DNA of 64,000 nt from an uncultured Candidatus Entotheonella sp. (GCA_958295825.1 OY282375.1:4077489-4141488), one strand, 5' to 3'. Shown: positions 10,547-18,804, counted from the first letter of the stretch. Numbers and translations: made by a program. The notes: generated by a model from the sequence alone, not told the origin.

Positions 10547-11499
10547 GAGTCGGCGTTGTCGGCGTCGGGCATATGGGGCGGTATCATGTCGGGCTTTACA
10601 GCGAGTTGCCCGACGTTGATCTGGTAGGTGTTGCCGATATCAATCACGACTGCGCGCATAGAACCGCTCAACAATACAACACCACTGCCTATACCAATTA
10701 CCACGACCTCATTGACGAGGTGGACGCCGTCAGCATCGCTGTCCCGACCTCTTTGCACCACCCCGTTGCCAAGGATTTTTTGGATGCCGGCGTACATGTC
10801 CTCCTCGAAAAGCCCATTGCCCACACCATGGACGAAGCCCGCGACCTGTTTGACTTGGCCGAATCCAGGAACATGGTCCTGCACATCGGGCACGTTGAAC
10901 GCTTTAACGGCGCGGTGCAAGAACTGAAAAAGATCGTCCACGAACCCCTGATGATCGAGAGCCGACGCCTAGGTCCTTTCGTTCCGCGCATCAAGGATGA
11001 CGGGGTGATTCTGGACCTCATGATTCACGATATCGACATCATCCTGGGGCTCGTTCCGTCCCCTATTCAGCGCCTACAGGCCCTAGGGCGATCGGTACAC
11101 ACCGGCAAGGAGGATCTGGCCAACGTGCAGATCTGCTTCCAGAACGGCTGTATCGCCACCCTCCTTGCCTCCCGGGCTACCGAAGTCAAGGTTCGTACCA
11201 TGGCGATCACGCAGCCCAATGCCTATATCCTGCTGGATTACACCGATCAGGACATTCGTGTCCATCGCCAAGCCTCTTCGGAGCACATCGTCGCGCGCGG
11301 TACGTTGCGCTACAAGCAGGAATCATTCATCGAGCGCATCTTCGTGCACAAGGACAATCCCCTCAAGCTGGAAATCAAGAATTTCATCGACAGCATCATC
11401 CATCAGGTCTCGCGGGTGCCTACCGTGACCGAAGAACTGCACTCGCTGCAGGTAGCCCTGCAAGTCCTCGAAATCCTGGAAAAAGACGGTATGTTCTGA
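10531..11499 (+). CDS. Gfo/Idh/MocA-family oxidoreductase, GnnA-like, in the lipid A operon
   Basis: NAD(P)-dependent sugar dehydrogenase-like protein of 322 residues. An N-terminal Rossmann motif VGVVGVGHMGRYH is followed by the family EKPIAHT lysine motif near residue 95 and a C-terminal domain with MIHDIDIILGL. Relatives in this position between lpxA and lpxI/lpxB are often annotated as GnnA, which oxidises UDP-GlcNAc at C-3 so that a transaminase (GnnB) can make UDP-GlcNAc3N. No aminotransferase lies beside it here, so the exact reaction is uncertain. The 16-base overlap with lpxA argues for tight coupling and a role in lipid A. Confidence 0.82.
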   Translation: MEQKLRVGVVGVGHMGRYHVGLYSELPDVDLVGVADINHDCAHRTAQQYNTTAYTNYHDLIDEVDAVSIAVPTSLHHPVAKDFLDAGVHVLLEKPIAHTMDEARDLFDLAESRNMVLHIGHVERFNGAVQELKKIVHEPLMIESRRLGPFVPRIKDDGVILDLMIHDIDIILGLVPSPIQRLQALGRSVHTGKEDLANVQICFQNGCIATLLASRATEVKVRTMAITQPNAYILLDYTDQDIRVHRQASSEHIVARGTLRYKQESFIERIFVHKDNPLKLEIKNFIDSIIHQVSRVPTVTEELHSLQVALQVLEILEKDGMF

Positions 11500-11538
11500 G
11501 CCCACGCGCAGCTCACGACATGGCGGAGGAGAACGGCC

Positions 11539-12411
11539 ATGGCCGGAGATGATGGCGCGCACCGCCTCGTTTCGGATGCCGCGCGTGGTTTTGATACGTC
11601 GCCGCTCGGCATGATTGCCGGTGCCGGTGACATCCCGCTCCTCATCGCGCGTCAAGCCAGATGCGACGACCGCCCCTTGCCCACCATCGCGCTTTCGCCG
11701 CAAATTGCCGCCGATTTGGCACCATATTGCCCCATTCTGTGCCAGCACGGTCCCGGTCAACTCAGCAAAATCATCCGTACCTTACAGCACTGCAACGTGC
11801 GCCAGGTCGTCATGGTTGGCAAGGTGGAGAAGCGTTTCTTCTTCCAGACGCCGCGTCTGGACCTGCGAGCCCTGCGCCGCCTCGGTCAGTTGCCGGATTA
11901 CCGGGATGTCACCCTGATGGATGCCGTAGCGGATGAATTTGCCAGGGAGGGCCTGCAGGTGGTCGAGCAGACGCGCCTGCTGGGGCATTTGCTGACCCCG
12001 GAGGGCGTGTTTGGCAGGCACCGGCCAGACAGCCGGGCCTGGGAGGATATTGGCTACGGCTTTGCGCAGGCCAAGCAACTCGCCTCGATGGATATCGGGC
12101 AAACGGTTGTGGTTCGCCGCCGTACGATTCTCGCGGTGGAGGCGCTGGAGGGCACGGATGCCACCATCCGGCGTGGCTGTGCGTATGGACGCGGCGCCGT
12201 GGTGGTGAAGGTCAACAGACGGCAGCAGGACATGCGCTTCGACGTGCCCGTTGTCGGGCCGCACACCCTGGTGGCGGTGGTAGAAGGCCGGGCCGGCGTG
12301 TTGGCAGTGGAGGCGGGAACGACCGTTATGCTGCACCTCCCGGAATTGATTGCGACGGCCAACGCCAAGCGCTTGGCGTTGGTCGGGCTCACGCCAGCGT
12401 TGCTGCGATAA
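11539..12411 (+). CDS. lpxI: UDP-2,3-diacylglucosamine pyrophosphatase LpxI (DUF1009)
   Basis: Hydrolyses UDP-2,3-diacylglucosamine to lipid X and UMP; it is the non-homologous substitute for LpxH. The 290-residue product starts its conserved part at LGMIAGAGDIPLLIARQAR. It continues with VVMVGKVEKRFFF, LMDAVADEFAREG and GQTVVVRRRTILAVEALEGTDATIRR, all typical of DUF1009. The ATG at 11539 follows GGAGGAG. Length is about 20 residues above the usual 270 because of a poorly conserved N-terminus. The stop overlaps the possible upstream lpxB start at 12411. Presence of lpxI and not lpxH is a lineage marker. Confidence 0.93.
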   Translation: MAGDDGAHRLVSDAARGFDTSPLGMIAGAGDIPLLIARQARCDDRPLPTIALSPQIAADLAPYCPILCQHGPGQLSKIIRTLQHCNVRQVVMVGKVEKRFFFQTPRLDLRALRRLGQLPDYRDVTLMDAVADEFAREGLQVVEQTRLLGHLLTPEGVFGRHRPDSRAWEDIGYGFAQAKQLASMDIGQTVVVRRRTILAVEALEGTDATIRRGCAYGRGAVVVKVNRRQQDMRFDVPVVGPHTLVAVVEGRAGVLAVEAGTTVMLHLPELIATANAKRLALVGLTPALLR

Positions 12412-12428
12412 TGCGGCGGGAGAGCGTT

Positions 12429-13613
12429 ATGGACAGTCACGCGCAGGATGCACCGCTTCTCATCATCGCGGGTGAAACTTCGGGCGATCAGCACGGCGCG
12501 GCAATGGTCCGCGTCTTGCGAGAGGACTTCCCGGACCTGTCGATCTTTGGAGTGGGCGGCGAGCACATGCGCGTAGCCGGCGTGGAAACGCTGTTCGACG
12601 TCGAGACGCTGAACGTGGTGGGTCTCGTCGAAGTGCTCGCCAAGGTTCCCTCGGGCCTGTTGATGGCGCGCCGCCTTTTGCAAGCCGCTCGTAAGCGCGG
12701 CGCCCGTGTGGTGGTGTTGATCGACGCGCCGGGTTTTAATCTGCCCTTTGCCAGCTGGGCCAAACAGGCGGGTTTGCAGGTCGTCTACTACGTTAGCCCG
12801 CAGATTTGGGCTTGGCGTCAGAACCGCGTTCACAAAGTAGCGCGCCGCGTGGACAAGATGCTGACGCTGTTTCCGTTCGAAGTGCCGTTCTACGCCGCTG
12901 CCGGCGTCGATGCCGAATATGTCGGGCACCCGCTCCTCGATTGCCTGCCCGGCCTGCCGGACCGCATCCAAGCCGCCCAGACGCTGGGATTGGACACGCA
13001 ACGGCCCCTCGTCGCCCTGCTCCCCGGCAGCCGCCGTCGGGAAGTGAAGCTTTTGTTGCAACCCATGCTCGCGGCGTTGAGCCTGATCCGACGCGATCTG
13101 CCCGAGGTGCAGGGTGTTCTGCCAGTGGCGCCGACCGTGGCGGAGACGGTGCAGCAGATCGTATCCGGGTTTCCCGGCGCGCTTACGGTGGTCAGCCAGC
13201 AGAGCCTGACGGCGTTATGCGCGGCCGATTTCGCACTCGTTGCTTCCGGCACGGCGACTCTGGAAGCGGGACTCATTGGCGCCCCCATGGTGATCGTCTA
13301 TCGTGTCAACCGCCTCACCGCGTGGCTGGCCAAGCGGCTTCTGCGGGTCCCTTACGTCGGGCTCATCAACATTGTCGCCGGGCACCAAATCGTTCCCGAA
13401 TTGCTACAGGAAGCGGTATCCCCGCGCGCCATGGCCGCCGCGGCCTTGAGCGTCCTGCGGGATCCTATCGAAGCCCGGCGCATCAGAGGAGAACTGACGG
13501 CGCTGCGTGCAACGATGGGCGAAGGCGGCAGCAGCCAACGAGCGGCTGCCAGCGTCGGCGTGGTCCTGCGTCAGGCGCGTGACCGACACACGGATGTTCG
13601 GGTGCCCGAATGA
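12429..13613 (+). CDS. lpxB: Lipid-A-disaccharide synthase LpxB
   Basis: Glycosyltransferase (family GT19) that joins lipid X to UDP-2,3-diacylglucosamine to form the lipid A disaccharide at the inner membrane. The 394-residue product has the hallmark IIAGETSGDQHGA start, FGVGGEHM, YYVSPQIWAWRQNRV and LLPGSRRREV motifs, and a C-terminal ALVASGTATLEAGL donor-site block. The ATG at 12429 has GGGAGAG just upstream; an in-frame ATG at 12411, overlapping the lpxI stop by one base, is the alternative. The gene overlaps the following acyltransferase by 4 bases. Confidence 0.95.
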   Translation: MDSHAQDAPLLIIAGETSGDQHGAAMVRVLREDFPDLSIFGVGGEHMRVAGVETLFDVETLNVVGLVEVLAKVPSGLLMARRLLQAARKRGARVVVLIDAPGFNLPFASWAKQAGLQVVYYVSPQIWAWRQNRVHKVARRVDKMLTLFPFEVPFYAAAGVDAEYVGHPLLDCLPGLPDRIQAAQTLGLDTQRPLVALLPGSRRREVKLLLQPMLAALSLIRRDLPEVQGVLPVAPTVAETVQQIVSGFPGALTVVSQQSLTALCAADFALVASGTATLEAGLIGAPMVIVYRVNRLTAWLAKRLLRVPYVGLINIVAGHQIVPELLQEAVSPRAMAAAALSVLRDPIEARRIRGELTALRATMGEGGSSQRAAASVGVVLRQARDRHTDVRVPE

Positions 13614-14290
13614 GATCGCTTGGGGTGCTGCTGAGTTCGTCCCCCGTGACGAGGCGTGCCGTTGTGCAGCTCCTCAGTTGGTTGTTGCGTGGGCTCTTTG
13701 TCACGCTGCGCCCCGAGTACGTTCAGCGGCAGGGCGAGCAGCGGGTGCAGGGCGCCCGGACGCCGATCTTGTTGGCCTTCTGGCATGGGCGCATGCTGTA
13801 TTTCCTGAAACTGTACGAGTACCTCGGAGCGCGGGTGACGATTCTCGTCAGCCACAGCCGCGACGGCGAATTGGTAACGCAACTGTTGTCGCGCTTCGGC
13901 CTGCCGACGACTCGCGGTTCCACAACCCGAGGCGGCGCCCGTGGGCTCCTGGCCGTCGTCAACAAGGTGCGAAGCGGCAACCACGCCGGCTTCACCCCGG
14001 ACGGACCGCGCGGCCCGCGTTACCAAGTGCAGCCCGGCTTGGTCCTGGTGGCCAAACGAACCGGCGCTCCCATTTTGCCGATGACCTTCGGCGCCCAATG
14101 GAAACGGGTGCTGGCAAGCTGGGACGCCTTTCTGCTGCCTCTGCCCTTCAGTCGCATCGTGGTGGTTTACGGCGAACCGATCTACGTGCCGGCCGACGCC
14201 TCCGCCGTCGCCCTGGAGGCCAAGCGCCGGGAGGTCGAGACCAGCCTTCGGCGTATCACGGAAACGGCCGACAACTACTTCATATCCTGA
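13610..14290 (+). CDS. DUF374 lysophospholipid acyltransferase-family protein
   Basis: Membrane-associated acyltransferase-like protein of 226 residues. The DUF374 hallmarks are visible: FWHGRMLYF, the HxxxxD-like segment SHSRDGELV, and PDGPRGPRYQVQPG, which sits where LPLAT-family enzymes bind substrate. An N-terminal hydrophobic helix (residues about 15-32) could anchor it to the inner membrane. It lies between lpxB and waaA with 4-base and zero-base spacing, so it probably acts on lipid A or its Kdo-bearing precursor, taking the place of LpxL-type late acyltransferases; this last point is inference from context. Confidence 0.85.
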   Translation: MRSLGVLLSSSPVTRRAVVQLLSWLLRGLFVTLRPEYVQRQGEQRVQGARTPILLAFWHGRMLYFLKLYEYLGARVTILVSHSRDGELVTQLLSRFGLPTTRGSTTRGGARGLLAVVNKVRSGNHAGFTPDGPRGPRYQVQPGLVLVAKRTGAPILPMTFGAQWKRVLASWDAFLLPLPFSRIVVVYGEPIYVPADASAVALEAKRREVETSLRRITETADNYFIS

Positions 14291-15568
14291 ATGTCCGTCC
14301 TCTATACCCTTATCCTCATCGGTGCCGGCATTGCCTCGCTGCCGTATCTTCTGTGGCGCTGCCTGCGCGGCGCGACCTATCTGCTGGACCTGTCTGAACG
14401 CTTTGGTGGCGTTTCCTTTCCGCATGGAGAGCCGGAGGGGTGCCTCTGGTTCCACGCGGCATCCGTGGGCGAGGTGCAGGGGTTACAGCCGATCATTGCC
14501 GCCTTGCACGACCGTTTTCCGTCACGGCCCGTAGTGCTCTCCACGTTTACCCCTGCCGGTAAGGCGCTGGCGCAGAAAGTGGTTCCGCAGGCTGCGCGGG
14601 TGTTCCTGCTGCCGTTTGATTTGCCGTGGATCGTTGGCAAGATGGCGCGGCGTTTGCGTCCCAGCGCCCTGATCGTGCAGGAGACGGAACTATGGCCGAA
14701 CCTGTTTCGAGAGTTCGGGCGGTTGCGCGTGCCCGTTGTGTTGGTGAACGGACGTCTTTCGCCGCGCTCGTTTCGGAGATACGCTCGGGTGCGGCCATTC
14801 ATACGCCGCGTGCTGGCCAATGTATCGCTAATTCTGGCGCAGTCCGACAGCAGCGCTCAGCGGTTTCAGCGCCTTGGCGTGCCCGCGCACAAGGTCCAAA
14901 TGGTGGGAAACACCAACATCGACCGGGCACTGAATCAGGCTGAGCAACCCACACCGCCGCATCCCATGGCGCCCCTTCTGGCAGCCAGACAGGTGCTGGT
15001 CGCCGGCAGCACGCACGAAGGCGAGGAGACGACCCTGCTATCGGTATACCAGCGTTTGCGCGCTCAGCATTCCGACCTCTGCCTGGTTTTGGCGCCGCGC
15101 CATCTCGAACGGGTCGAAACCGTTGCGCGACGCGTTCAGGCTTGCAATTTATCAGCCATCCGACGGTCCCGATATCCTGACAAGTCCAGTGCGCGGCCTG
15201 ACGTGGTCATCCTCGACACCCTGGGCGAACTTGTCGCTTTCTACAAGCTGTGCACCTTGGCCTTCGTCGGCGGCAGCCTGGCGCCCATCGGTGGGCACAA
15301 TATCCTGGAACCGGTCATGTTCGCCAAGCCCCTGCTGTTCGGTCCGCACATGCACCACTTCCCGGAACTGGCGGACCTGTTGCGCAACGCCGACGGTGCC
15401 ATCCAGGTGCACGATGAGAACGATCTGTACACGCATACGGCGCACCTGCTTGCGAACTCCGCTGAAGCCGCTGCCATGGGTCAACGCGCTCTCTGGGCTC
15501 TCGGTTCCAACCGCGGCGCGCTGCTGCGCACCTGCGAGACGCTTGCCGAAGTGCTTGAAGGTACGTAG
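14291..15568 (+). CDS. waaA: 3-deoxy-D-manno-octulosonic acid (Kdo) transferase WaaA
   Basis: Adds Kdo from CMP-Kdo to the lipid A precursor, completing the LPS inner-core anchor. The 425-residue GT30 protein has an N-terminal membrane anchor (LYTLILIGAGIASLPYLLW), the conserved LSERFGG with the likely catalytic Glu, and WFHAASVGEVQG. Further family blocks are QETELWPN, AGSTHEGEE and FVGGSLAPIGGHNILEP. The start abuts the previous stop directly. The lpxK kinase gene that often follows waaA is absent; transposon debris begins within about 120 bases. Confidence 0.95.
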   Translation: MSVLYTLILIGAGIASLPYLLWRCLRGATYLLDLSERFGGVSFPHGEPEGCLWFHAASVGEVQGLQPIIAALHDRFPSRPVVLSTFTPAGKALAQKVVPQAARVFLLPFDLPWIVGKMARRLRPSALIVQETELWPNLFREFGRLRVPVVLVNGRLSPRSFRRYARVRPFIRRVLANVSLILAQSDSSAQRFQRLGVPAHKVQMVGNTNIDRALNQAEQPTPPHPMAPLLAARQVLVAGSTHEGEETTLLSVYQRLRAQHSDLCLVLAPRHLERVETVARRVQACNLSAIRRSRYPDKSSARPDVVILDTLGELVAFYKLCTLAFVGGSLAPIGGHNILEPVMFAKPLLFGPHMHHFPELADLLRNADGAIQVHDENDLYTHTAHLLANSAEAAAMGQRALWALGSNRGALLRTCETLAEVLEGT

Positions 15569-15689
15569 ATCCTGAACGGCGAGTTAGGCGGGCACAGGCG
15601 CCGCTGGAGCGGATGGATGACAGGGTAGATGTCTTCCGGGCGCCTTGAAAATGACTCACTGGCGGATAAAGCCGGCGTGAGTGACGCCG

Positions 15690-15810
15690 CGTCATGGCGA
15701 CAGAGAATAAACGGTGACGACGTCGCTCCTCTATGATCGCTGCGCGCACACCTTCTACAGCGCCATCTGTCTTGCCGCCACGGTTATCTTCTGGTTATGA
15801 GTCCTGAGTC
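15690..15810 (+). pseudogene. 3' relic of an IS5/IS427-type transposase
   Basis: The + strand encodes YDRCAHTFYSAICLAATVIFWL then a stop and GAGTCCTGAG. This closely matches the C-terminus (YDRCAHTFFSAIRVAAT...) and terminal repeat of the element at 20880-21725. Only the last 25 or so codons and the right end survive, so this is a deletion remnant of a sister copy lying after the LPS operon. Confidence 0.75.
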
Positions 15811-15813
15811 TGG

Positions 15814-15835
15814 CCACGAGGTATTTTTCGAGGTG
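15814..15835 (+). repeat. 22-base dispersed repeat, copy 1
   Basis: The motif beginning CCACGAGGTATT and ending TTCGAGGTG occurs identically at 21752-21773 and, on the other strand with one mismatch, at 27223-27244. Here it sits at the junction between the IS427-type relic and the IS5-type relic. All three copies lie beside transposon debris and near a CTAG tetranucleotide. Confidence 0.7.
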
Positions 15836-15839
15836 ACCT

Positions 15840-16175
15840 AGAGACCACGACAACGCCGCGCCCTTGCAACTCGGCCCGCAATTCGTTGCTGTCGTAGGCT
15901 TTATCGGCAATCAGTGCCTCGCACTCGACACCGTCAAGCAAGGGAGCAACGCCAATCAAATCATGGCCCTGACGCCGGAAGCAGTACAAAATCCACCAAG
16001 TTGCCAAGCGCGTCGCTCCTCACGCTGATCTTCGTGCTTGGGCCACCTCGCGACCGACCGATGGCTTGGCTGTGGGTCCCCTTTTGCCCCGGCACCGTGT
16101 TAGTAAAGCCGCACGATGGTGCCGTCAATGAGCGCGTACTCGAAGTCGGCATCGGCCGACAAAACCTTCTTCCTG
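15840..16175 (-). pseudogene. Decayed IS5-family transposase fragment
   Basis: Read on the minus strand in more than one frame, the region gives ADFEYALIDGTIVRLY, then QAIGRSRGGPSTKISVRSDALGNLVDF, then PLLDGVECEALIADKAYDSNELRAEL. These are successive parts of an IS5-type DDE transposase, including the first catalytic Asp context (DGTIV) and the ADKAYDS block. Frames change at least twice and a stop follows IVRLY, so no functional protein can be made. It is related to the relic at 27300-28010. Confidence 0.8.
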
Positions 16176-16233
16176 TTTTTCATACAGTTACAGGGAAACG
16201 CAGCAAAAATTTCAATTTATTGCAATTTGCATG

Positions 16234-16262
16234 TTGACGTTGCAATATCCGTCACGTATTTT
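16234..16262 (+). promoter_or_regulatory. Sigma70-type promoter of the MerR-family gene
   Basis: TTGACG (16234-16239) and TATTTT (16257-16262) are separated by exactly 17 bases, a good housekeeping promoter. A TGCAATTTGCA half-palindrome at 16221-16231 abuts the -35 box on its upstream side, suggesting regulator binding there. Transcription would start near 16269 and run into the palindrome at 16274-16294. Confidence 0.6.
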
Positions 16263-16273
16263 GCTTCTCAAGA

Positions 16274-16294
16274 TTTAATGCAATTTGCATTAAA
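16274..16294 (+). promoter_or_regulatory. Perfect 21-base palindrome, likely operator
   Basis: Arms TTTAATGCAA and TTGCATTAAA flank a single central T, a perfect 10-bp inverted repeat. Its core TGCAATTTGCAT recurs at 16221-16232, so two similar sites bracket the promoter. The site lies just upstream of the AAGGA ribosome-binding site of the MerR-type gene, a layout that suggests autoregulation. Confidence 0.6.
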
Positions 16295-16307
16295 AGGAAT
16301 TCCCGTC

Positions 16308-16763
16308 GTGGAATACTACGACAGCCGAACGGTCGCTACCCAGATCGGCATCCCCTATCGTACGCTTATGTACTGGGTGGAGACGGGGCTGATTCAGCCG
16401 CATGCCTACTCTGGACGGCGGCGCACTCCGGTACGGTTTTCCGTGGAAGACGTCAAGGAGATCGGTCGCTTGGCGCAGTTACGAAAATACCTCCGGGGAC
16501 AGTCACTACGAGATGTCCTCAGCAGGCTGCGCAACATGGGACCTAACCCACTATCGCAGGGTGATTTTCTGGTGCTGGAAAATCGCAAGGGCCAGCGTAA
16601 CGTGATCAAGATCATGCAGAACAACGAAGCCATTCAACTTCTGAACGCCCAACCAGACAGCCAGTTGCGGCTCATCCCCCTCACTGGAGACGAAGTGCAG
16701 GACGCCATTTCGGCGGGGCGGCAGGAAGTATTGTTCAGCACGCTGGAAGACGACGCGCCGTAG
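16308..16763 (+). CDS. MerR-family transcriptional regulator
   Basis: DNA-binding regulator of 151 residues. The N-terminus YYDSRTVATQIGIPYRTLMYWVETGLIQPHAYSGRRRTPVRFSVEDV... holds the MerR winged helix-turn-helix (residues about 3-75), including the tyrosine/arginine wing before RFSVEDV. The C-terminal half lacks an obvious effector motif or metal-binding cysteines. The GTG at 16308 is 9 bases after AAGGA; the in-frame ATG at 16278 falls inside the operator palindrome and is unlikely. The gene is preceded by its own promoter and two matching palindromic sites, so autoregulation is likely. The crotonase 46 bases downstream could be a target or operon partner. Confidence 0.8.
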   Translation: MEYYDSRTVATQIGIPYRTLMYWVETGLIQPHAYSGRRRTPVRFSVEDVKEIGRLAQLRKYLRGQSLRDVLSRLRNMGPNPLSQGDFLVLENRKGQRNVIKIMQNNEAIQLLNAQPDSQLRLIPLTGDEVQDAISAGRQEVLFSTLEDDAP

Positions 16764-16809
16764 CGTGCCGAGGAGTCTGAACGGGTAGAAATTTAGGGAA
16801 GGACGTACC

Positions 16810-17601
16810 GTGTCTGACCTGATTCTGTGCGACGAACATGAGCACGTCGCCACCCTCACGCTGAACCGGCCAGCAAAACGGAACGCCATGTCGCCGACTC
16901 TGCTGGCCGACTTGTCAGCACAGTTGCGGCGGCTGAGGGAGAATCTGGGCGTCCGCGTGCTCATTTTGCGCGGTCAGGGCACGGAGGCGTTCTCCGCCGG
17001 CTACGATATCGGCCACTTGCCGGCGCGCGAGGGCGACGAACCGTTTCCCGACAGCAACGGCGTCGGACTGTTCCAACGCATGCTGGAGCAGGTCCGCACG
17101 TTCCACGCCCCGGTCATCGCCATGATTCACGGCTTCTGCATGGGCGGTGGGTTGGAGTTGGCCGCCACCTGCGACATCCGCCTCACCGCTGACACCGGCA
17201 CCTTCTGCATGCCGCCGGCGCGCCTGGGCGCCCTCTATTCCGGTGAGGGCCTGCTGCGCTTCGTCAACCTGATCGGCGTCGCCAACACCTGCGAAATCTT
17301 CTACACCGCCTGCCACTTCGACGCCCAGCGTGCTCACCAAATGGGCTTGGTCAATCATGTCGTCCCGGCAGCGGAACTCGAACAACGTACGGGCGACATA
17401 GCGCAACAGATCGTGCGCAACGCTCCATTGTCAGTGAAAAACACTAAAACATCCTTGGCGCACGTGCTGCGGTTTCAGGATTTTTCGCAGCACGCCGAAA
17501 CTCTCAAACGCCTGCGTGACGCGTGCATGCAGAGCGACGACTTCCAGGAAGGCCGCCGTGCCTTTCTGGAGAAACGGCCGCCGGTGTTTCGCGGCGGCTA
17601 G
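16810..17601 (+). CDS. Enoyl-CoA hydratase/isomerase-family (crotonase) protein
   Basis: Acyl-CoA-transforming enzyme of 263 residues. The crotonase fold is shown by LTLNRPAKRNAMS, the oxyanion-hole segments FSAGYDI and HGFCMGGGLELAATCDIRLT, and LGALYSGEGLLRFVNLIG. The last block differs from the common PGxGGTQRL, so the substrate is unclear; hydratase, isomerase or decarboxylase activity are all possible. The GTG start follows AGGGAAGG. It ends 88 bases before a strong hairpin and faces a convergent gene. It may share a transcript with the MerR-type regulator upstream. Confidence 0.88.
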   Translation: MSDLILCDEHEHVATLTLNRPAKRNAMSPTLLADLSAQLRRLRENLGVRVLILRGQGTEAFSAGYDIGHLPAREGDEPFPDSNGVGLFQRMLEQVRTFHAPVIAMIHGFCMGGGLELAATCDIRLTADTGTFCMPPARLGALYSGEGLLRFVNLIGVANTCEIFYTACHFDAQRAHQMGLVNHVVPAAELEQRTGDIAQQIVRNAPLSVKNTKTSLAHVLRFQDFSQHAETLKRLRDACMQSDDFQEGRRAFLEKRPPVFRGG

Positions 17602-17689
17602 GACGGCGCTGCCGGGCATACGCCGTCACCCCGCCTGCCCACGTCTCCTCAACCCTACATACTTCTTCCGTTTCTCCTTCCGCAGTCAG

Positions 17690-17709
17690 GGGCGGGCCCC
17701 GGCCCGCCC
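17690..17709. terminator. GC-rich hairpin between convergent genes
   Basis: GGGCGGG and CCCGCCC form a perfect 7-bp stem around a 6-base loop, midway between the ends of the crotonase (+) and the PPOX-like gene (-). There is no T tract, so it may be a bidirectional attenuating structure rather than a classic intrinsic terminator. Confidence 0.45.
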
Positions 17710-17758
17710 TCCCCACCGCCCGACGTGGCCGCAAAGAAACCGGATGGAAAGCGCAGCT

Positions 17759-18148
17759 CTACACGTCAGGCACGAGCCGGATGAGGATCTCGGTGCCGTT
17801 GGCAAAGGCTTTACGCAGCCGTGGCCCCAGAATCAGCCAACGCAGCCAATAACGCCGGCGGTAGGTGCGCAGGAGGCGTGCTTGCAGTTCGGGCACATTC
17901 TCAAGGAGTTGCGCGCTGCACGGCAAGCTGGGGCCGTCCGGTTTGCCGGCTCGCACCGTCACCCGCCCGGTCTGGCGGATGCGGCGCACCTTCAAGGTGT
18001 CCCGCTGGCTGCAGAAATAGATAGCGTCGTCATCGAACAAGAACAGGACTGGTACGGTGCCGGATTTTCCATTGGCGCCAAAGGTAGTCATATAAAGGAG
18101 CTTGGCGCGTTGCAGAGCGCGCCGAAATTCTAGAGGGAAGGTCATCAT
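17759..18148 (-). CDS. Pyridoxamine 5'-phosphate oxidase-like (PPOX) flavin-binding protein
   Basis: Small split-barrel protein of about 129 residues, probably binding FMN, F420 or haem. The pattern LYMTTFGANGKSGTVPVLFLFDDDAIYFCSQRDTLKVRRIRQTGRVTV is typical of the family (substrate strand, then a basic KVRRI turn, then a short strand). The start MMTFPLEF at 18148 was preferred to an upstream ATG at 18190 because the preceding residues are low-complexity and non-conserved. It converges on the crotonase gene. The specific reaction cannot be inferred. Confidence 0.72.
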   Translation of the reverse strand: MMTFPLEFRRALQRAKLLYMTTFGANGKSGTVPVLFLFDDDAIYFCSQRDTLKVRRIRQTGRVTVRAGKPDGPSLPCSAQLLENVPELQARLLRTYRRRYWLRWLILGPRLRKAFANGTEILIRLVPDV

Positions 18149-18499
18149 GTCGTCACACCCGGCCGCGCTCCTGGCCGGGAGCGGCGGCAACTGGTTGCAA
18201 AACGTTCAAGTAGATGGGCAGGCCGGCAGGGCATCCGTTTGAGATTTGCAAACCTGTCCTGCTTCAAGTGTGCGCAACGCCTTACGGCATCTGATAGGTA
18301 ATCGCCGCCATTCTCTAAATAGCTGTTTTTCTCTGCTTTATCTGTCCCCATACAAGTACCCCTTTCCCATGATTGGACCTCGGCTCAAAACGCCCGTTCT
18401 TTTCTCCCTCATCCTCTCTCCAAGTAGCAGCTACGCCGGTTTCTCGCATCATCATGCCAGACATGCGGAGGTGCATGAATTTCATAGCTTCCCGAAAAT
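18149..18499. other. Gap downstream of cas2, no array seen
   Basis: I looked here for CRISPR repeats because it follows cas2, and found no direct repeats of 20 bases or more at regular spacing, no tRNA and no convincing ORF. It presumably holds the leader of the PPOX-like gene. Confidence 0.5.
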
Positions 18500-18793
18500 C
18501 TACACCACACGAAAGCGGGGTTCGGCCTCGACCCATTCGACCTTGGTGTTGCGGGTAATCAGCTTTGACGTACACGTGCTGCAAAGTCCCGCAATCATCA
18601 GGCTGTCTTCAGGCGTCAGCTCCTTCTCCAACTCCCAACGCAGCCGTTCAAGCTGTCGCCTGGTCAGACGGCAACGGAACACCGAATACTGCAAACTTTC
18701 GCCATAGCCCTTCAAGAGTCGGAAACAACGACGCCAGCGTTTGGCGTCACGAATATCGTAACAGACCAGATACCAAGACCGCCCTTCCGCCAT
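18500..18793 (-). CDS. cas2: CRISPR-associated endonuclease Cas2
   Basis: Small adaptation protein that bridges Cas1 dimers in the spacer-integration complex. The 97-residue product starts YLVCYDIRDAKRWRRCFRLLKGYG, the canonical first strand with the conserved Asp and a following basic helix, and continues QYSVFRCRLTRRQLERLRWEL. The GAGAGG upstream supports the start. It is 11 bases after the cas4-cas1 stop, clearly one operon. A C..C pair (GLCSTC) near residue 70 is unusual. No repeat array follows within the window. Confidence 0.92.
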   Translation of the reverse strand: MAEGRSWYLVCYDIRDAKRWRRCFRLLKGYGESLQYSVFRCRLTRRQLERLRWELEKELTPEDSLMIAGLCSTCTSKLITRNTKVEWVEAEPRFRVV

Positions 18794-18804
18794 AGCCTAC
18801 CCTC

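Noticed and set aside
18149..18499. Possible CRISPR array next to cas2
   Set aside because: No repeat of CRISPR length or regular spacing found.
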